From Ruegeria sp. PrR005 (GTDB lineage: Bacteria; Pseudomonadota; Alphaproteobacteria; Rhodobacterales; Rhodobacteraceae): a stretch of 64,000 nucleotides of DNA. This document shows positions 25,942 to 33,931 of the stretch, one piece after another. Below the pieces are notes generated by a model, which was not told the origin of the DNA, searched no databases, and was given only the letters and a program-made list of their open reading frames with translations. Within the stretch, counting starts at the first letter, position 1. The number at the start of each line of letters is the position of its first letter. The stretch covers positions 1-64,000 of the forward strand of contig NZ_JAAGOX010000010.1 of NCBI RefSeq assembly GCF_010500245.1, given 5' to 3'. The translations under genes and the position numbers were made by a program.

Positions 25942-27092
25942 CAGGCGATGCCATGCATGGCCAGCAGCCGTTTCATTCGCATGACCGCGATCTCCGGATC
26001 TCGCAGCAGGCCACAGCCGTCCGCCAGGCGGAAAACTTCGGTGAAGTAGGGCAGCGGGCGCATAGCCTGCGCGCCGCCCAGCATGACGAAATGGTCCTGG
26101 TGGCCGTTCAACCAGGCCAGAAAGACCACGCCCGTTTTGTAGTATTGAGTAGGCGCCCGGAAAATGAGCCGTGCCAAAGGCACAGTCGGATCAAGCGTGG
26201 CGCGGAAACCTGCGACATCCCCCTGCTCCAACCGGCCCACCGCGTGCGCGGCGGCCGGCGCCAGCGGATCGAATATCCCCAAAAGCGCGTGGGAAAATCC
26301 CTGATCGTCTCCTTCGATGAGTTCGGGGTAATTGAAGTCATCGCCGGTATACATGCGAACGCCGTCTGGCAGGCGGCGGCGCAGAACGATTTCCTTATTC
26401 TTGTCGAGCAGAGAGATCTTGATGCCATCGATCTTGTCGGCATTGGCCTCGATGATCGCAACGACAGTTTCCAACGCGCTGTCAAAGTGGCTGCTGCCCC
26501 AATACCCGGCCAGAGCGGGGTCGAACATTTCGCCCAGCCAATGCAGGATTGCAGGACGGTCGCAGGTGGCCAGCAGCTCGCCGTAAAGCGCGATGTAGTC
26601 GTCAGGCCCAGACGCGACACGCGCCATGGCGCGGCTGGCCATCAGGATGACCCGAGCATCCAGCGCCTGAATGGCGGCCAGCTGCTCCATATAGGCGCGT
26701 TTGACATCATCAATGCCGCGCGCTTTGGATGGGTCCAGGTGATCGGTGCCACAGCCGTTGGCGACCAGAGCATCGGGCAGTTCGGAACGGGTGCGGCGGA
26801 TGAGCTCCAGCGCGCCGCCCCAGTCCAAACCCATGCCACGCTGAGCGGTGTCCATTGCCTCGGCAATGCCCAGACCCAACCCGTGAAGATGATGACGAAA
26901 GCGCATCGTCGCATCCCAATCGACGTTTGCTGGTCCCGACGGGTCATTGGCCGTGAACGGATCGGCCACCACATGCGCAGCCGAATACACGACACGGGCA
27001 GGGTTTGCCGACAGCCGCGCCTCGGGCAGAGGCTGTCCAACAAGCGTGTAGTCGGTCAGTTTTCCAGTGTCATCGGGCAAGGCAACTTTCAT
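25941..27092 (-). CDS. DUF993 family protein, DapA-like aldolase fold
   Basis: A 383-residue protein of the DUF993 family, annotated elsewhere as a dihydrodipicolinate-synthase-like protein. Features include an N-terminal PARVVYSAAHVVADPF stretch, KISLLDKNKE with a Lys at the position where class I aldolases form a Schiff base, and MYTGDDFNYPELIEGDD. The likely reaction is an aldol cleavage of a keto-sugar acid, but the true activity is not known. It is followed by the epimerase with a one-base overlap. Confidence 0.8.
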   Translation of the reverse strand: MKVALPDDTGKLTDYTLVGQPLPEARLSANPARVVYSAAHVVADPFTANDPSGPANVDWDATMRFRHHLHGLGLGIAEAMDTAQRGMGLDWGGALELIRRTRSELPDALVANGCGTDHLDPSKARGIDDVKRAYMEQLAAIQALDARVILMASRAMARVASGPDDYIALYGELLATCDRPAILHWLGEMFDPALAGYWGSSHFDSALETVVAIIEANADKIDGIKISLLDKNKEIVLRRRLPDGVRMYTGDDFNYPELIEGDDQGFSHALLGIFDPLAPAAAHAVGRLEQGDVAGFRATLDPTVPLARLIFRAPTQYYKTGVVFLAWLNGHQDHFVMLGGAQAMRPLPYFTEVFRLADGCGLLRDPEIAVMRMKRLLAMHGIA

Positions 27093-27104
27093 GGCAAGCG
27101 TCCT

Positions 27105-27875
27105 TCAGTAACGTGGAACAAGCATCCCGGCGTCCGCCGAAATCGCTTGTCCGGTTGTGTAAGGGAGTTTCCCAGAAGCAAGAGTGGCAATGATGGCCCC
27201 CATTTCTTCCGCTTGCCCGACACGCGGGATCAATGTCAGACCCGCCTGGGCGCGTTCTTCGTATTGCGCGATTACGGGTGCGGTCATTTCGGTGGCGATC
27301 AATCCCGGCTGCACATCATAAACCGCGATGTTTTCGCGACCCAATCGCACTGCCCAAGCTTTGGAAGCCATGGCGGCAGCTGCCTTTGACACGCAGTATT
27401 CCGACCGTGGCTCGGCAACGGCGACCGCATTGGATGAGGTGACATTGACGACGCTGTAGACCAACGAAGCATCCCGATCGCGTGCCAAAAGACGTCGCGC
27501 AAAGGTCTGGGTCAGAAAGAACATCGCCTTTGCGTTAACGGCGAGGCAGCGATCATAACTGTCCTCGGAAACCTCAAGGGGATCACCTCTTTGCATCACG
27601 CCCACACCGGCGTTGTTGACCAATGTCGTCAAGGGTCCCAAGGCCCGCTCGATCTCTCCAAGCTTGCGATCATGAGAGGCTAGGTCGGTCACATCAAAAG
27701 CTGCCGCTACCGCGCGCGCGCCGACACGCTGTACGGTTTCCAGTGCCGCTTTCAATTCGGCATCCTCCGCGGGTCCATTGATGGCGATGGCGAAGCCTTC
27801 GCGTGCCAGGGCCAAGGCGGCGGCCAACCCGATACCCCGGCTCGAACCCGTAACAAGCGCAACCTGCCCGCTCAT
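27105..27875 (-). CDS. SDR-family oxidoreductase (3-oxoacyl reductase-like)
   Basis: A 256-residue classical SDR: cofactor motif TGSSRGIG, NNAGVGV, catalytic Ser in VTSSNA and Tyr-X3-Lys in EYCVSKAAAA. NAD(P)-dependent oxidation of a secondary alcohol or reduction of a keto group is expected. Its start overlaps the acyl-CoA dehydrogenase stop by four bases, so the two may act on the same CoA-linked or free acid intermediate. Confidence 0.88.
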   Translation of the reverse strand: MSGQVALVTGSSRGIGLAAALALAREGFAIAINGPAEDAELKAALETVQRVGARAVAAAFDVTDLASHDRKLGEIERALGPLTTLVNNAGVGVMQRGDPLEVSEDSYDRCLAVNAKAMFFLTQTFARRLLARDRDASLVYSVVNVTSSNAVAVAEPRSEYCVSKAAAAMASKAWAVRLGRENIAVYDVQPGLIATEMTAPVIAQYEERAQAGLTLIPRVGQAEEMGAIIATLASGKLPYTTGQAISADAGMLVPRY

Positions 27876-29017
27876 GCCATTGCACCTTTCGCAAACAATT
27901 CCCGTGCGATGATCATGCGCTGAATCTGGTTGGTGCCTTCATAGATCTGCGTGATCTTGGCATCGCGGTAAAGTCGTTCGACCTCAAACCCCCGGATATA
28001 GCCCGAGCCGCCAAAGACCTGCACAGCGTCCGCCGTGCGGGCAACGGCCATGTCCCCTGCAAAACACTTCGCCATGGAACAATACTTTGTGGCATCTGCG
28101 CCGGTGTCGATTTTTTCGGCGGCGTTCCAGACAAGAAGACGTGCGGCCTCAACATCTTTGGCAATATCGGCCAACAGCCATTGAACGCCCTGAAACTCCG
28201 AGATCGGTTTCTTGAACTGTTTGCGCTGCTGGGCATAGTCGACAGCCGCTTCCAATCCGGCCTGCCCTATCCCCACCGCCAATGCGCCGATGCCCACGCG
28301 CCCCTTGTCGAGCACGCTCATCATCATGTGAAAACCGCGCCCCTCTTGTCCCAACAAGGCTTCCGCTGGCAGGCGCACATCGTCGAAGTTGAGCGCTCCG
28401 ACCTGACTGGCCCGTTGACCCATCTTGTGTTCCTTGGGGCCGCGCGACACGCCCTCGGCATGCAGGTCGACGACAAAGATCGACATGCCGCGATGCCCGG
28501 CGTCTGGGTCGGTACGAGCCAGAACGAAGCCGACATCCGCAACAGGGGCGTTATGAATCCAGATTTTGCCGCCATTGAGCACCCAGCCGTCCCCGTCCCT
28601 TTTGGCCGCGGTTCTGATGCCGGAAACGTCAGTTCCGGCCTCTGTTTCGGTAATGCAATAAGCGCCCCGAAGCCTGGCCGTCATAAGGGCCGAAAGCCAT
28701 TGTTTACGCTGAGTGTCTGTGCCGTGCTTCACCAGCAGGGTTGAAAGCAGTTCGACCAATCCACACTGATCGGCGACACTGGCATAGCCGCGTGACAGCT
28801 CCTCCATGACAAGCGCATAGGTCATCGTATCAAACCCAGGGCCGCCCATGTCTTCGGGGACGCCAATACCAAACAGACCCAATTCACCCATCTGGTCGTA
28901 TATCTCTCGAGGGAAACGTTCGTCGCGATCAAGTTCCTCGGCAACTGGACGAATGACATCTTCGGCGAACTGCCTTGCCATTTCACGTGCCTGTTGATGG
29001 GTTTCAGTCAGAAACAT
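27872..29017 (-). CDS. Acyl-CoA dehydrogenase
   Basis: A 381-residue flavoenzyme beginning at the ATG at 29017; the open extension to 29362 is the mirror of the opposite gene. Family signatures: AYCITETEAGTDVSG, the catalytic base region YRDAKITQIYEGTNQIQRM (Glu in YEGT), and GGSGYIRGFEVERLYRD. It forms the 2,3-double bond in an acyl-CoA. It is the first gene of a four-gene operon, and an 18-bp inverted repeat lies 13 bp before its start. The acyl chain is unknown. Confidence 0.92.
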   Translation of the reverse strand: MFLTETHQQAREMARQFAEDVIRPVAEELDRDERFPREIYDQMGELGLFGIGVPEDMGGPGFDTMTYALVMEELSRGYASVADQCGLVELLSTLLVKHGTDTQRKQWLSALMTARLRGAYCITETEAGTDVSGIRTAAKRDGDGWVLNGGKIWIHNAPVADVGFVLARTDPDAGHRGMSIFVVDLHAEGVSRGPKEHKMGQRASQVGALNFDDVRLPAEALLGQEGRGFHMMMSVLDKGRVGIGALAVGIGQAGLEAAVDYAQQRKQFKKPISEFQGVQWLLADIAKDVEAARLLVWNAAEKIDTGADATKYCSMAKCFAGDMAVARTADAVQVFGGSGYIRGFEVERLYRDAKITQIYEGTNQIQRMIIARELFAKGAMA

Positions 29018-29029
29018 GTGGCCTCTCGC

Positions 29030-29047
29030 AGTAACTGGATAGTTACT
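29030..29047. promoter_or_regulatory. 18-bp operator A (inverted repeat)
   Basis: AGTAACT-ggat-AGTTACT, a perfect 7-4-7 inverted repeat, 13 bp before the acyl-CoA dehydrogenase ATG. Related sites occur at 29118, 32951 and 42916, all in catabolic-island promoters. Its size fits a TetR-family operator, and it would block the transcript start. Confidence 0.65.
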
Positions 29048-29117
29048 TTTAAGCTGAAAACCAGCTGGGGTCAAGGTGCGCACATGGGTTGATTTGTGTA
29101 GCGGAGTGTGCGCTATA

Positions 29118-29135
29118 TATAACCGTATGGTTACT
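29118..29135. promoter_or_regulatory. 18-bp operator B (inverted repeat)
   Basis: TATAACC-gtat-GGTTACT, matching the operator at 29030 in its TAAC/GTTA core and in spacing, 18 bp before the aldo-keto reductase ATG (29153). One site per divergent promoter implies joint control of both operons. Confidence 0.6.
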
Positions 29136-29152
29136 TGGAGGGGAGGAGAGGC

Positions 29153-30166
29153 ATGCAGCCTGACATCAAGGTTAAATTCGGGCGCGTCGATCTGGAGGTG
29201 ACCCCCTTCGGCTTCGGCACGGCGCCGATCGGCAATATTTTTCGCGAGATTGACGAAGCGACGTCTGACGCAATGATCCAAGAGGCCTGGGCACAGGGCG
29301 TTCGCTACTTCGATACGGCGCCCATGTATGGGCATGGCCTGTCCGAATTGCGCGCCGGCCACTCGTTGCGCTGGAAAAACCGTGACGATTTCGTGCTTTC
29401 GTCAAAGGTGGGGCGCATACTCAAGCCCGCGCGCAAGGCGGATATCGACTATGCCCCCTGGACCAATGCCGGTCGCTTCACGATGCATTTCGACTATAGC
29501 TATGATGGCACGATGCGCAGCTTTGAGGACAGCCTTCAGCGGCTGAACATCGAGCGGATGGACATCTGTTTCATCCACGATATTGACGTTTTCACACGTG
29601 GCGCTGATCAGCCCGAGGTCTTCAAACAGGCCATGGATGGCGCTTGGAAAGCTTTGTCCGACCTACGCGATCAGGGAGTGGTCAAGGCCATCGGTGTCGG
29701 AGTGAATGAATGGGAAGTATGCCACGCGGCCCTGCAACAGCGTGACTTCGACTGTTTCCTGCTGGCCGGACGCTACACTCTGATGGAACAGGACGCGCTG
29801 AATGAGTTTCTGCCGCTTTGTGAAGAACGTGGTGCGGCCGTGGTCGTGGGTGGCGGGTTCAATTCGGGAATCCTCGCCACAGGGGCGAAAGAGGGCGCAA
29901 AATACAACTATGCCCCTGCCCCGGATGACATCATGACCAAAGTCCGAAGGATTGAGGCAGTCTGCGCAGAACACGACGTGCCGCTACCGGCGGCCGCGCT
30001 GCAATTTGTGGTGGCGCACCCGGCTGTCCCGACGTTCATGGCCGGGACCCGGACGGTTGAGCAGTTGCAGCAAAACCTGCATTGGTTCAGCCACCCGATA
30101 CCGGATCAGTTCTGGACGGATCTGAAAGCCAAGGGGTTACTTCGCGAAGACGCCCCAACACCTTGA
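29153..30166 (+). CDS. Aldo-keto reductase, sugar 1-dehydrogenase type
   Basis: A 337-residue AKR with a TIM barrel and the family residues Asp and Tyr in YFDTAPMYGHGLSE, Lys in VLSSKVGR and His in CFIHDIDV. The sequence resembles D-threo-aldose or L-fucose 1-dehydrogenases, which oxidise an aldose to a lactone. The ATG at 29153 follows a GGGAGGAGAGG ribosome site; the earlier TTG at 29135 is less likely. It is the only gene of its transcript before a hairpin and is divergent from the acyl-CoA dehydrogenase operon. Confidence 0.88.
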   Translation: MQPDIKVKFGRVDLEVTPFGFGTAPIGNIFREIDEATSDAMIQEAWAQGVRYFDTAPMYGHGLSELRAGHSLRWKNRDDFVLSSKVGRILKPARKADIDYAPWTNAGRFTMHFDYSYDGTMRSFEDSLQRLNIERMDICFIHDIDVFTRGADQPEVFKQAMDGAWKALSDLRDQGVVKAIGVGVNEWEVCHAALQQRDFDCFLLAGRYTLMEQDALNEFLPLCEERGAAVVVGGGFNSGILATGAKEGAKYNYAPAPDDIMTKVRRIEAVCAEHDVPLPAAALQFVVAHPAVPTFMAGTRTVEQLQQNLHWFSHPIPDQFWTDLKAKGLLREDAPTP

Positions 30167-30180
30167 GCCTCCTTAACCGG

Positions 30181-30203
30181 GGCCAAGCCGCTATGGCTTG
30201 GCC
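30181..30203. terminator. Bidirectional terminator-like hairpin
   Basis: GGCCAAGCC-gctat-GGCTTGGCC, a perfect nine-base stem between two convergent genes (AKR stop at 30166, Dabb stop at 30259). A T run is absent, so it may work with other signals. Confidence 0.6.
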
Positions 30204-30258
30204 GATCCTCATGTTGGGAACGTGATAGAATCTGGATCGCACCGGGTGGCAATCGCCT

Positions 30259-30570
30259 TCACAACTCTATGTCGCAGACAAAGACACCGTCAGCGCCGCC
30301 TTCAAGACAGGCGACGATATCGGCTCCGATGGTCTGATGCTCTTGATCGACCAGATAGGCATCACGCACTTTGGCATCTCGAAAATCAAACCAGAACATG
30401 TCCAGGAACCCACGCACCAAGGGTTCTTCAACCGAAATGTTGGCACGATGGTCAAATCCCTGGATACCGTCGATCCGCAAAGCGAGACCGGCAAGCCGCT
30501 GATAGAGGGCGTCTTTTTGGCCTGCGCTGATACCTTCGCGGAACCGTAGATGAACGAGGTGTCGGATCAT
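30259..30570 (-). CDS. Dabb-domain (stress-responsive A/B barrel) protein
   Basis: A 103-residue dimeric alpha/beta-barrel protein. Family features are the opening MIRHLVHLRFREG and GIQGFDHRANISVE, with a later FWFDFRDAKVRDAYL. Dabb proteins act as small enzymes or accessory proteins in lactone, terpenoid or polyketide chemistry. It is the last gene of the operon CoA-transferase - enoyl-CoA hydratase - Dabb and overlaps the hydratase stop by four bases, so it probably handles a pathway intermediate. Confidence 0.85.
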   Translation of the reverse strand: MIRHLVHLRFREGISAGQKDALYQRLAGLALRIDGIQGFDHRANISVEEPLVRGFLDMFWFDFRDAKVRDAYLVDQEHQTIGADIVACLEGGADGVFVCDIEL

Positions 30571-31358
30571 TGGTCTTTCCCTTTTCTGGTGAAATCAGGC
30601 GGGCGCCTTTCCTGGAACGCGGCGACCCCTTCACGCAGGTCGGTACTGGCCGCCGCGATGTGTCCTGCAAAGGATTCCAGCACGCGTTCGCGCTCTTCGC
30701 CTTCGGCGGCGTTGAGCAACATCTTTGTCAACTCCGTGGCCAGGGGGCTGCGTTGGAGCACGGCCTTAGCGACGTCCTTTGCGGCGTTCAGCGCTTCGCC
30801 TGGGCCTACGACCTTGTCTACCACCCCCATTGCCAGCGCGCTTTCGGCGGTCAGGATTTCGCCAAACAAGGCCATGCGGCGCACGGCCTGCTGGCCAAAC
30901 CGGCGGACCGCCCGTTGGGTCCCGGACCAGCCCGCGATAATCCCCAATCCGGCCTCGGGTTGCCCGAATTTCACTTGCTCTTCAGCCATCCGGTAGTCAG
31001 CACAGGCTGCCAGCTCTAACCCGCCGCCAAAAGCGTGGCCATTGATCGCGGCAATAACCGGTTGCCGCAGACGGGCGAGGCGATCAAGACTGTCGTGGCC
31101 ATCGCGGACCCAGTGGCGGGCAAAGGTCAAGGGTGTCTGATCGCTCCAAGCCGCTATGTCACCTCCCGCGCAAAAAGAAGTGCCCGTGCCCGTCAGGATC
31201 AGTACGTCGATGTCATCGCGGCGCTCGATCTCGTGGCACAAACCCCCGAGCCGGTCCATCATTTCCGCGTCAAACGCATTGCGCTTGGTTTCCCGTTGGA
31301 TCCGCAAGACACCGACGCGATCCTGGACGTCGAGAGAGAACGCGCCGTCTTGTGTCAT
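30567..31358 (-). CDS. Enoyl-CoA hydratase/isomerase family protein
   Basis: A 263-residue crotonase. The oxyanion-hole segments are TGTSFCAGGDIAAW and AAINGHAFGGGLELAACADYR, and the later GIIAGWSGTQRAVR holds the usual active-site loop. One catalytic Glu is in the usual place (QPEAGLG). It hydrates or isomerises an enoyl-CoA, the step after the acyl-CoA dehydrogenase. Overlaps of four bases on both sides tie it to the CoA-transferase and Dabb genes. Confidence 0.9.
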   Translation of the reverse strand: MTQDGAFSLDVQDRVGVLRIQRETKRNAFDAEMMDRLGGLCHEIERRDDIDVLILTGTGTSFCAGGDIAAWSDQTPLTFARHWVRDGHDSLDRLARLRQPVIAAINGHAFGGGLELAACADYRMAEEQVKFGQPEAGLGIIAGWSGTQRAVRRFGQQAVRRMALFGEILTAESALAMGVVDKVVGPGEALNAAKDVAKAVLQRSPLATELTKMLLNAAEGEERERVLESFAGHIAAASTDLREGVAAFQERRPPDFTRKGKDQ

Positions 31359-32935
31359 GAGTCTGCCAGCTCAAGCCGCATTGCATCCGGCTTGAACAAT
31401 CGAGCATCCATGGTCTTCAGGTTGTCAGAAACTTTCAACGGGGCCGCCGCCTGGTCCAGCACATCCTTCCGAAGTTCCAGCCCAGGGGCGATCTCGGTCA
31501 CGACCAGCTCTCCCTCCAGCAGCCGGATCACACAGCGTTCAGTCACATAGGTGACATCCTGGCCCAGCTCCAGCGCCCGCGTCCCCGAGAACGACACCTG
31601 ATCGACCTCGTCGACGAACTTTGCAACTTTGCCTTCGGCTTCGATGACCAATCGGCCATCTTCAATCCGCATCTTGGCACCTGCATTGAAGTTTCCCGAG
31701 AAAACGATCTTTCGCGCCCGTGCCGTGATGTCCACGAACCCCCCGGCACCCGCCGTCCGGTGCGGCACGCCACGCAGCCGGGAGACATTGACCGAGCCAT
31801 CGCGGCCGACTTCCAGGAAAGACAACAGGGATGCGTCGAACCCACCAGCCTGGAAATACGTGAATTGATGCGGAGACGCGACAAAGGCTTCGGCATTGGC
31901 CGCGCAGCCGAATTTGAAATCCAACAGCGGCACACCGCCAACCGCGCCCTGCTCAATCATCCAGGTCACAGCGCCATGCAGACCCTCTTCGACAAGAATG
32001 CGCGGTACATTGGCAGAGATGCCAAAGCCGATGTTGACAGCCCAGCCGACCCGCATTTCCTGTGCGACCCGGCGGGCGATGACCTTGCCCACATTGAACT
32101 CGGCATTCCTGAACGTGTACAGCGGCCGGATCAACTCGCCTGAAATCGCGGGATCGTACTGTGTGGCGGTTGTCTGGAGTTGCTCCGGCGCTTCTACGAC
32201 AAAATCAACGAGTATCCCCGGAACGCGAACGTCATGCGGGCGGATTGATCCGTTTTGCGCTACACGCTTGACCTGCGCAATCACCAGGCCACCGGCATTC
32301 CGCGCCGCCAATGCCATTTCCATCGCTCCCAGATACGCGCCTTCGTGCTCGAAGCTCAGGTTGCCGCGCTCATCCGCTGTTGTGGCCCGGATAACGGCGA
32401 CATCGGGTCGAATCGCAGGAAAGAACAACCAGTCTTCGCCTTCGAAGTCGCGATGGAACACGATCGGATCCTTGCGGGCCGCGTCGTTCATGGCGCAGGC
32501 TTCCAGATCCGGGTCGACAAAGGTCTTCAAGCCGACCTTCGTCAACACGCCGGGCCGCCGTGCCGCGCCTTCGCGCAGGATGTCGAACACGATCCCGGAC
32601 GGAACGTTATAGGCTTTCACCTGCCCCGCCGCAATCATCTGCCAGATCTTAGGAGGCTCGGCCGTTGTCGGCCCCGAAGGGTAGGACCCGCCAATGATCT
32701 TTGTCAGCAAACCCGGTCTGGCGATATGGTCGACGCCTGGCGTGCCGAACATATCGCCCGCCGCAATCGGGTGAATCGATGTCAGGTTGCGCGGAGACCC
32801 TTCGGCCTGAAAACGTGCACCCAAGGCTGCCAGGACCGCATCCGGGCAACACAGGCCACTGGACGCGTTCACGGCGATGATGCAATCGTCCTTGATGTGG
32901 CGAACAGCCTCCTCTGGGGTTGCGATCTTGGACAT
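31355..32935 (-). CDS. CoA-transferase, fused two-subunit type (YdiF-like)
   Basis: A 526-residue family I CoA-transferase with both halves in one chain. The first half opens with VRHIKDDCIIAVNASSGL; the second half carries the active-site Glu region VTWMIEQGAVGGVP and the glycine-rich GAGGFVDIT. It moves CoA from a donor such as acetyl-CoA to a short or branched acid, so it would activate the acid made by the dehydrogenases. An 18-bp operator lies 16 bp before its ATG. It starts the operon. Confidence 0.9.
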   Translation of the reverse strand: MSKIATPEEAVRHIKDDCIIAVNASSGLCCPDAVLAALGARFQAEGSPRNLTSIHPIAAGDMFGTPGVDHIARPGLLTKIIGGSYPSGPTTAEPPKIWQMIAAGQVKAYNVPSGIVFDILREGAARRPGVLTKVGLKTFVDPDLEACAMNDAARKDPIVFHRDFEGEDWLFFPAIRPDVAVIRATTADERGNLSFEHEGAYLGAMEMALAARNAGGLVIAQVKRVAQNGSIRPHDVRVPGILVDFVVEAPEQLQTTATQYDPAISGELIRPLYTFRNAEFNVGKVIARRVAQEMRVGWAVNIGFGISANVPRILVEEGLHGAVTWMIEQGAVGGVPLLDFKFGCAANAEAFVASPHQFTYFQAGGFDASLLSFLEVGRDGSVNVSRLRGVPHRTAGAGGFVDITARARKIVFSGNFNAGAKMRIEDGRLVIEAEGKVAKFVDEVDQVSFSGTRALELGQDVTYVTERCVIRLLEGELVVTEIAPGLELRKDVLDQAAAPLKVSDNLKTMDARLFKPDAMRLELADS

Positions 32936-32950
32936 CTCCGGTTGCCTCTT

Positions 32951-32968
32951 TGTAACTAACTGGTTATT
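32951..32968. promoter_or_regulatory. 18-bp operator C (inverted repeat)
   Basis: TGTAACT-aact-GGTTATT, the same 7-4-7 layout as the site at 29030, 16 bp before the CoA-transferase ATG (32935) and in the divergent region shared with the AKR at 33061. Confidence 0.6.
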
Positions 32969-33060
32969 TGTAATATGCAGACAAGTTCCGTTTCAATCAA
33001 GACCGATGTTTCCGCTAGATTGTTTGCGAAGGCTTCGGCACACTACAGGGAGAGCACTCG

Positions 33061-33879
33061 GTGACAATCTATTTCGAAAAAACCTATCAGCGCAGTTTCG
33101 GAACCTTTCCCTTGAAAGGCCGCGACCTGCACGATGCCATCCATGCCGCCGCCAAGGTTGGCTATCGCGCGTTCGACACCGCACAAATGTACGAAAACGA
33201 AGCCGAGACCGGAGCGGCACTCAAATCCACGGGATTACCGCGCGAAGAGCTGTGCATCACGACCAAGGTGGACATTGCCAATTTCAGCGAGGAGAAGTTT
33301 CTTCCTTCCGTGGAGGAGAGTCTTCGCAAGCTTCAGGTCGAACAGGCTGATGTGCTGCTGCTGCACTGGCCGACACCAGGCGGCGATATCAAACTGTCGC
33401 TTGAGCTATTACAGAAAGCGCATGATCAAGGGCTGGCCAAACACATCGGGGTTTCCAACTACACAGCCCAGATGATGCGTGACGCCAAGTCCATCGTCGA
33501 AGCCCCGATTGTAACAAACCAGGTCGAGTTTCACCCCTTGCTTGACCAGGATAAGCTTTTGGCGGCAGCGAACGAAACCGGTATTCCGCTGGCCTCCTAT
33601 TGTTCCGTCGCACGTGGCGAGGTGTTCAAACACGCGATCTTTGACGAAATTGGCGTCACGTATGGCAAGACTGCCGCGCAGGTCGTCTTGCGCTGGATCC
33701 TTCAAAAAGGCGTCAGCATCAACACAATGTCGACCAAGCCGGCAAACATCCAGGCCAATTTCGACGTGATGGATTTCACATTGTCCTCCATCGACATGGA
33801 CCGCATCGAAGGGATGACAAAGACCGGATATCGGATCGTCGGGAGGGATCTTGTGCCCTACGCCCCTGACTTTGACTGA
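33061..33879 (+). CDS. Aldo-keto reductase, 2,5-diketogluconate reductase type
   Basis: A 272-residue AKR that begins with GTG, just after a GGGAGAGC ribosome site. Catalytic tetrad: Asp and Tyr in FDTAQMYENEAE, Lys in CITTKVD, His in LLLHWPTP. This subgroup reduces ketones or aldehydes of sugars and short carbonyl compounds with NADPH. It is transcribed divergently from the CoA-transferase, under the same operator, and is followed by a strong hairpin. Confidence 0.88.
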   Translation: MTIYFEKTYQRSFGTFPLKGRDLHDAIHAAAKVGYRAFDTAQMYENEAETGAALKSTGLPREELCITTKVDIANFSEEKFLPSVEESLRKLQVEQADVLLLHWPTPGGDIKLSLELLQKAHDQGLAKHIGVSNYTAQMMRDAKSIVEAPIVTNQVEFHPLLDQDKLLAAANETGIPLASYCSVARGEVFKHAIFDEIGVTYGKTAAQVVLRWILQKGVSINTMSTKPANIQANFDVMDFTLSSIDMDRIEGMTKTGYRIVGRDLVPYAPDFD

Positions 33880-33886
33880 CAAAGAA

Positions 33887-33908
33887 GGGGCGGCACACGC
33901 GCCGCCCC
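33887..33908. terminator. Bidirectional GC-rich hairpin
   Basis: GGGGCGGC-acacgc-GCCGCCCC, a perfect eight-base stem between the convergent AKR (stop 33879) and GMC oxidase (stop 33932). Confidence 0.65.
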
Positions 33909-33931
33909 AGTGCTGACAGGGAGGAGGAGTG

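Noticed and set aside
29018-29362. N-terminal extension of the acyl-CoA dehydrogenase
   Set aside because: It mirrors the opposite AKR gene and contains both operators; the ATG at 29017 gives the normal family length.
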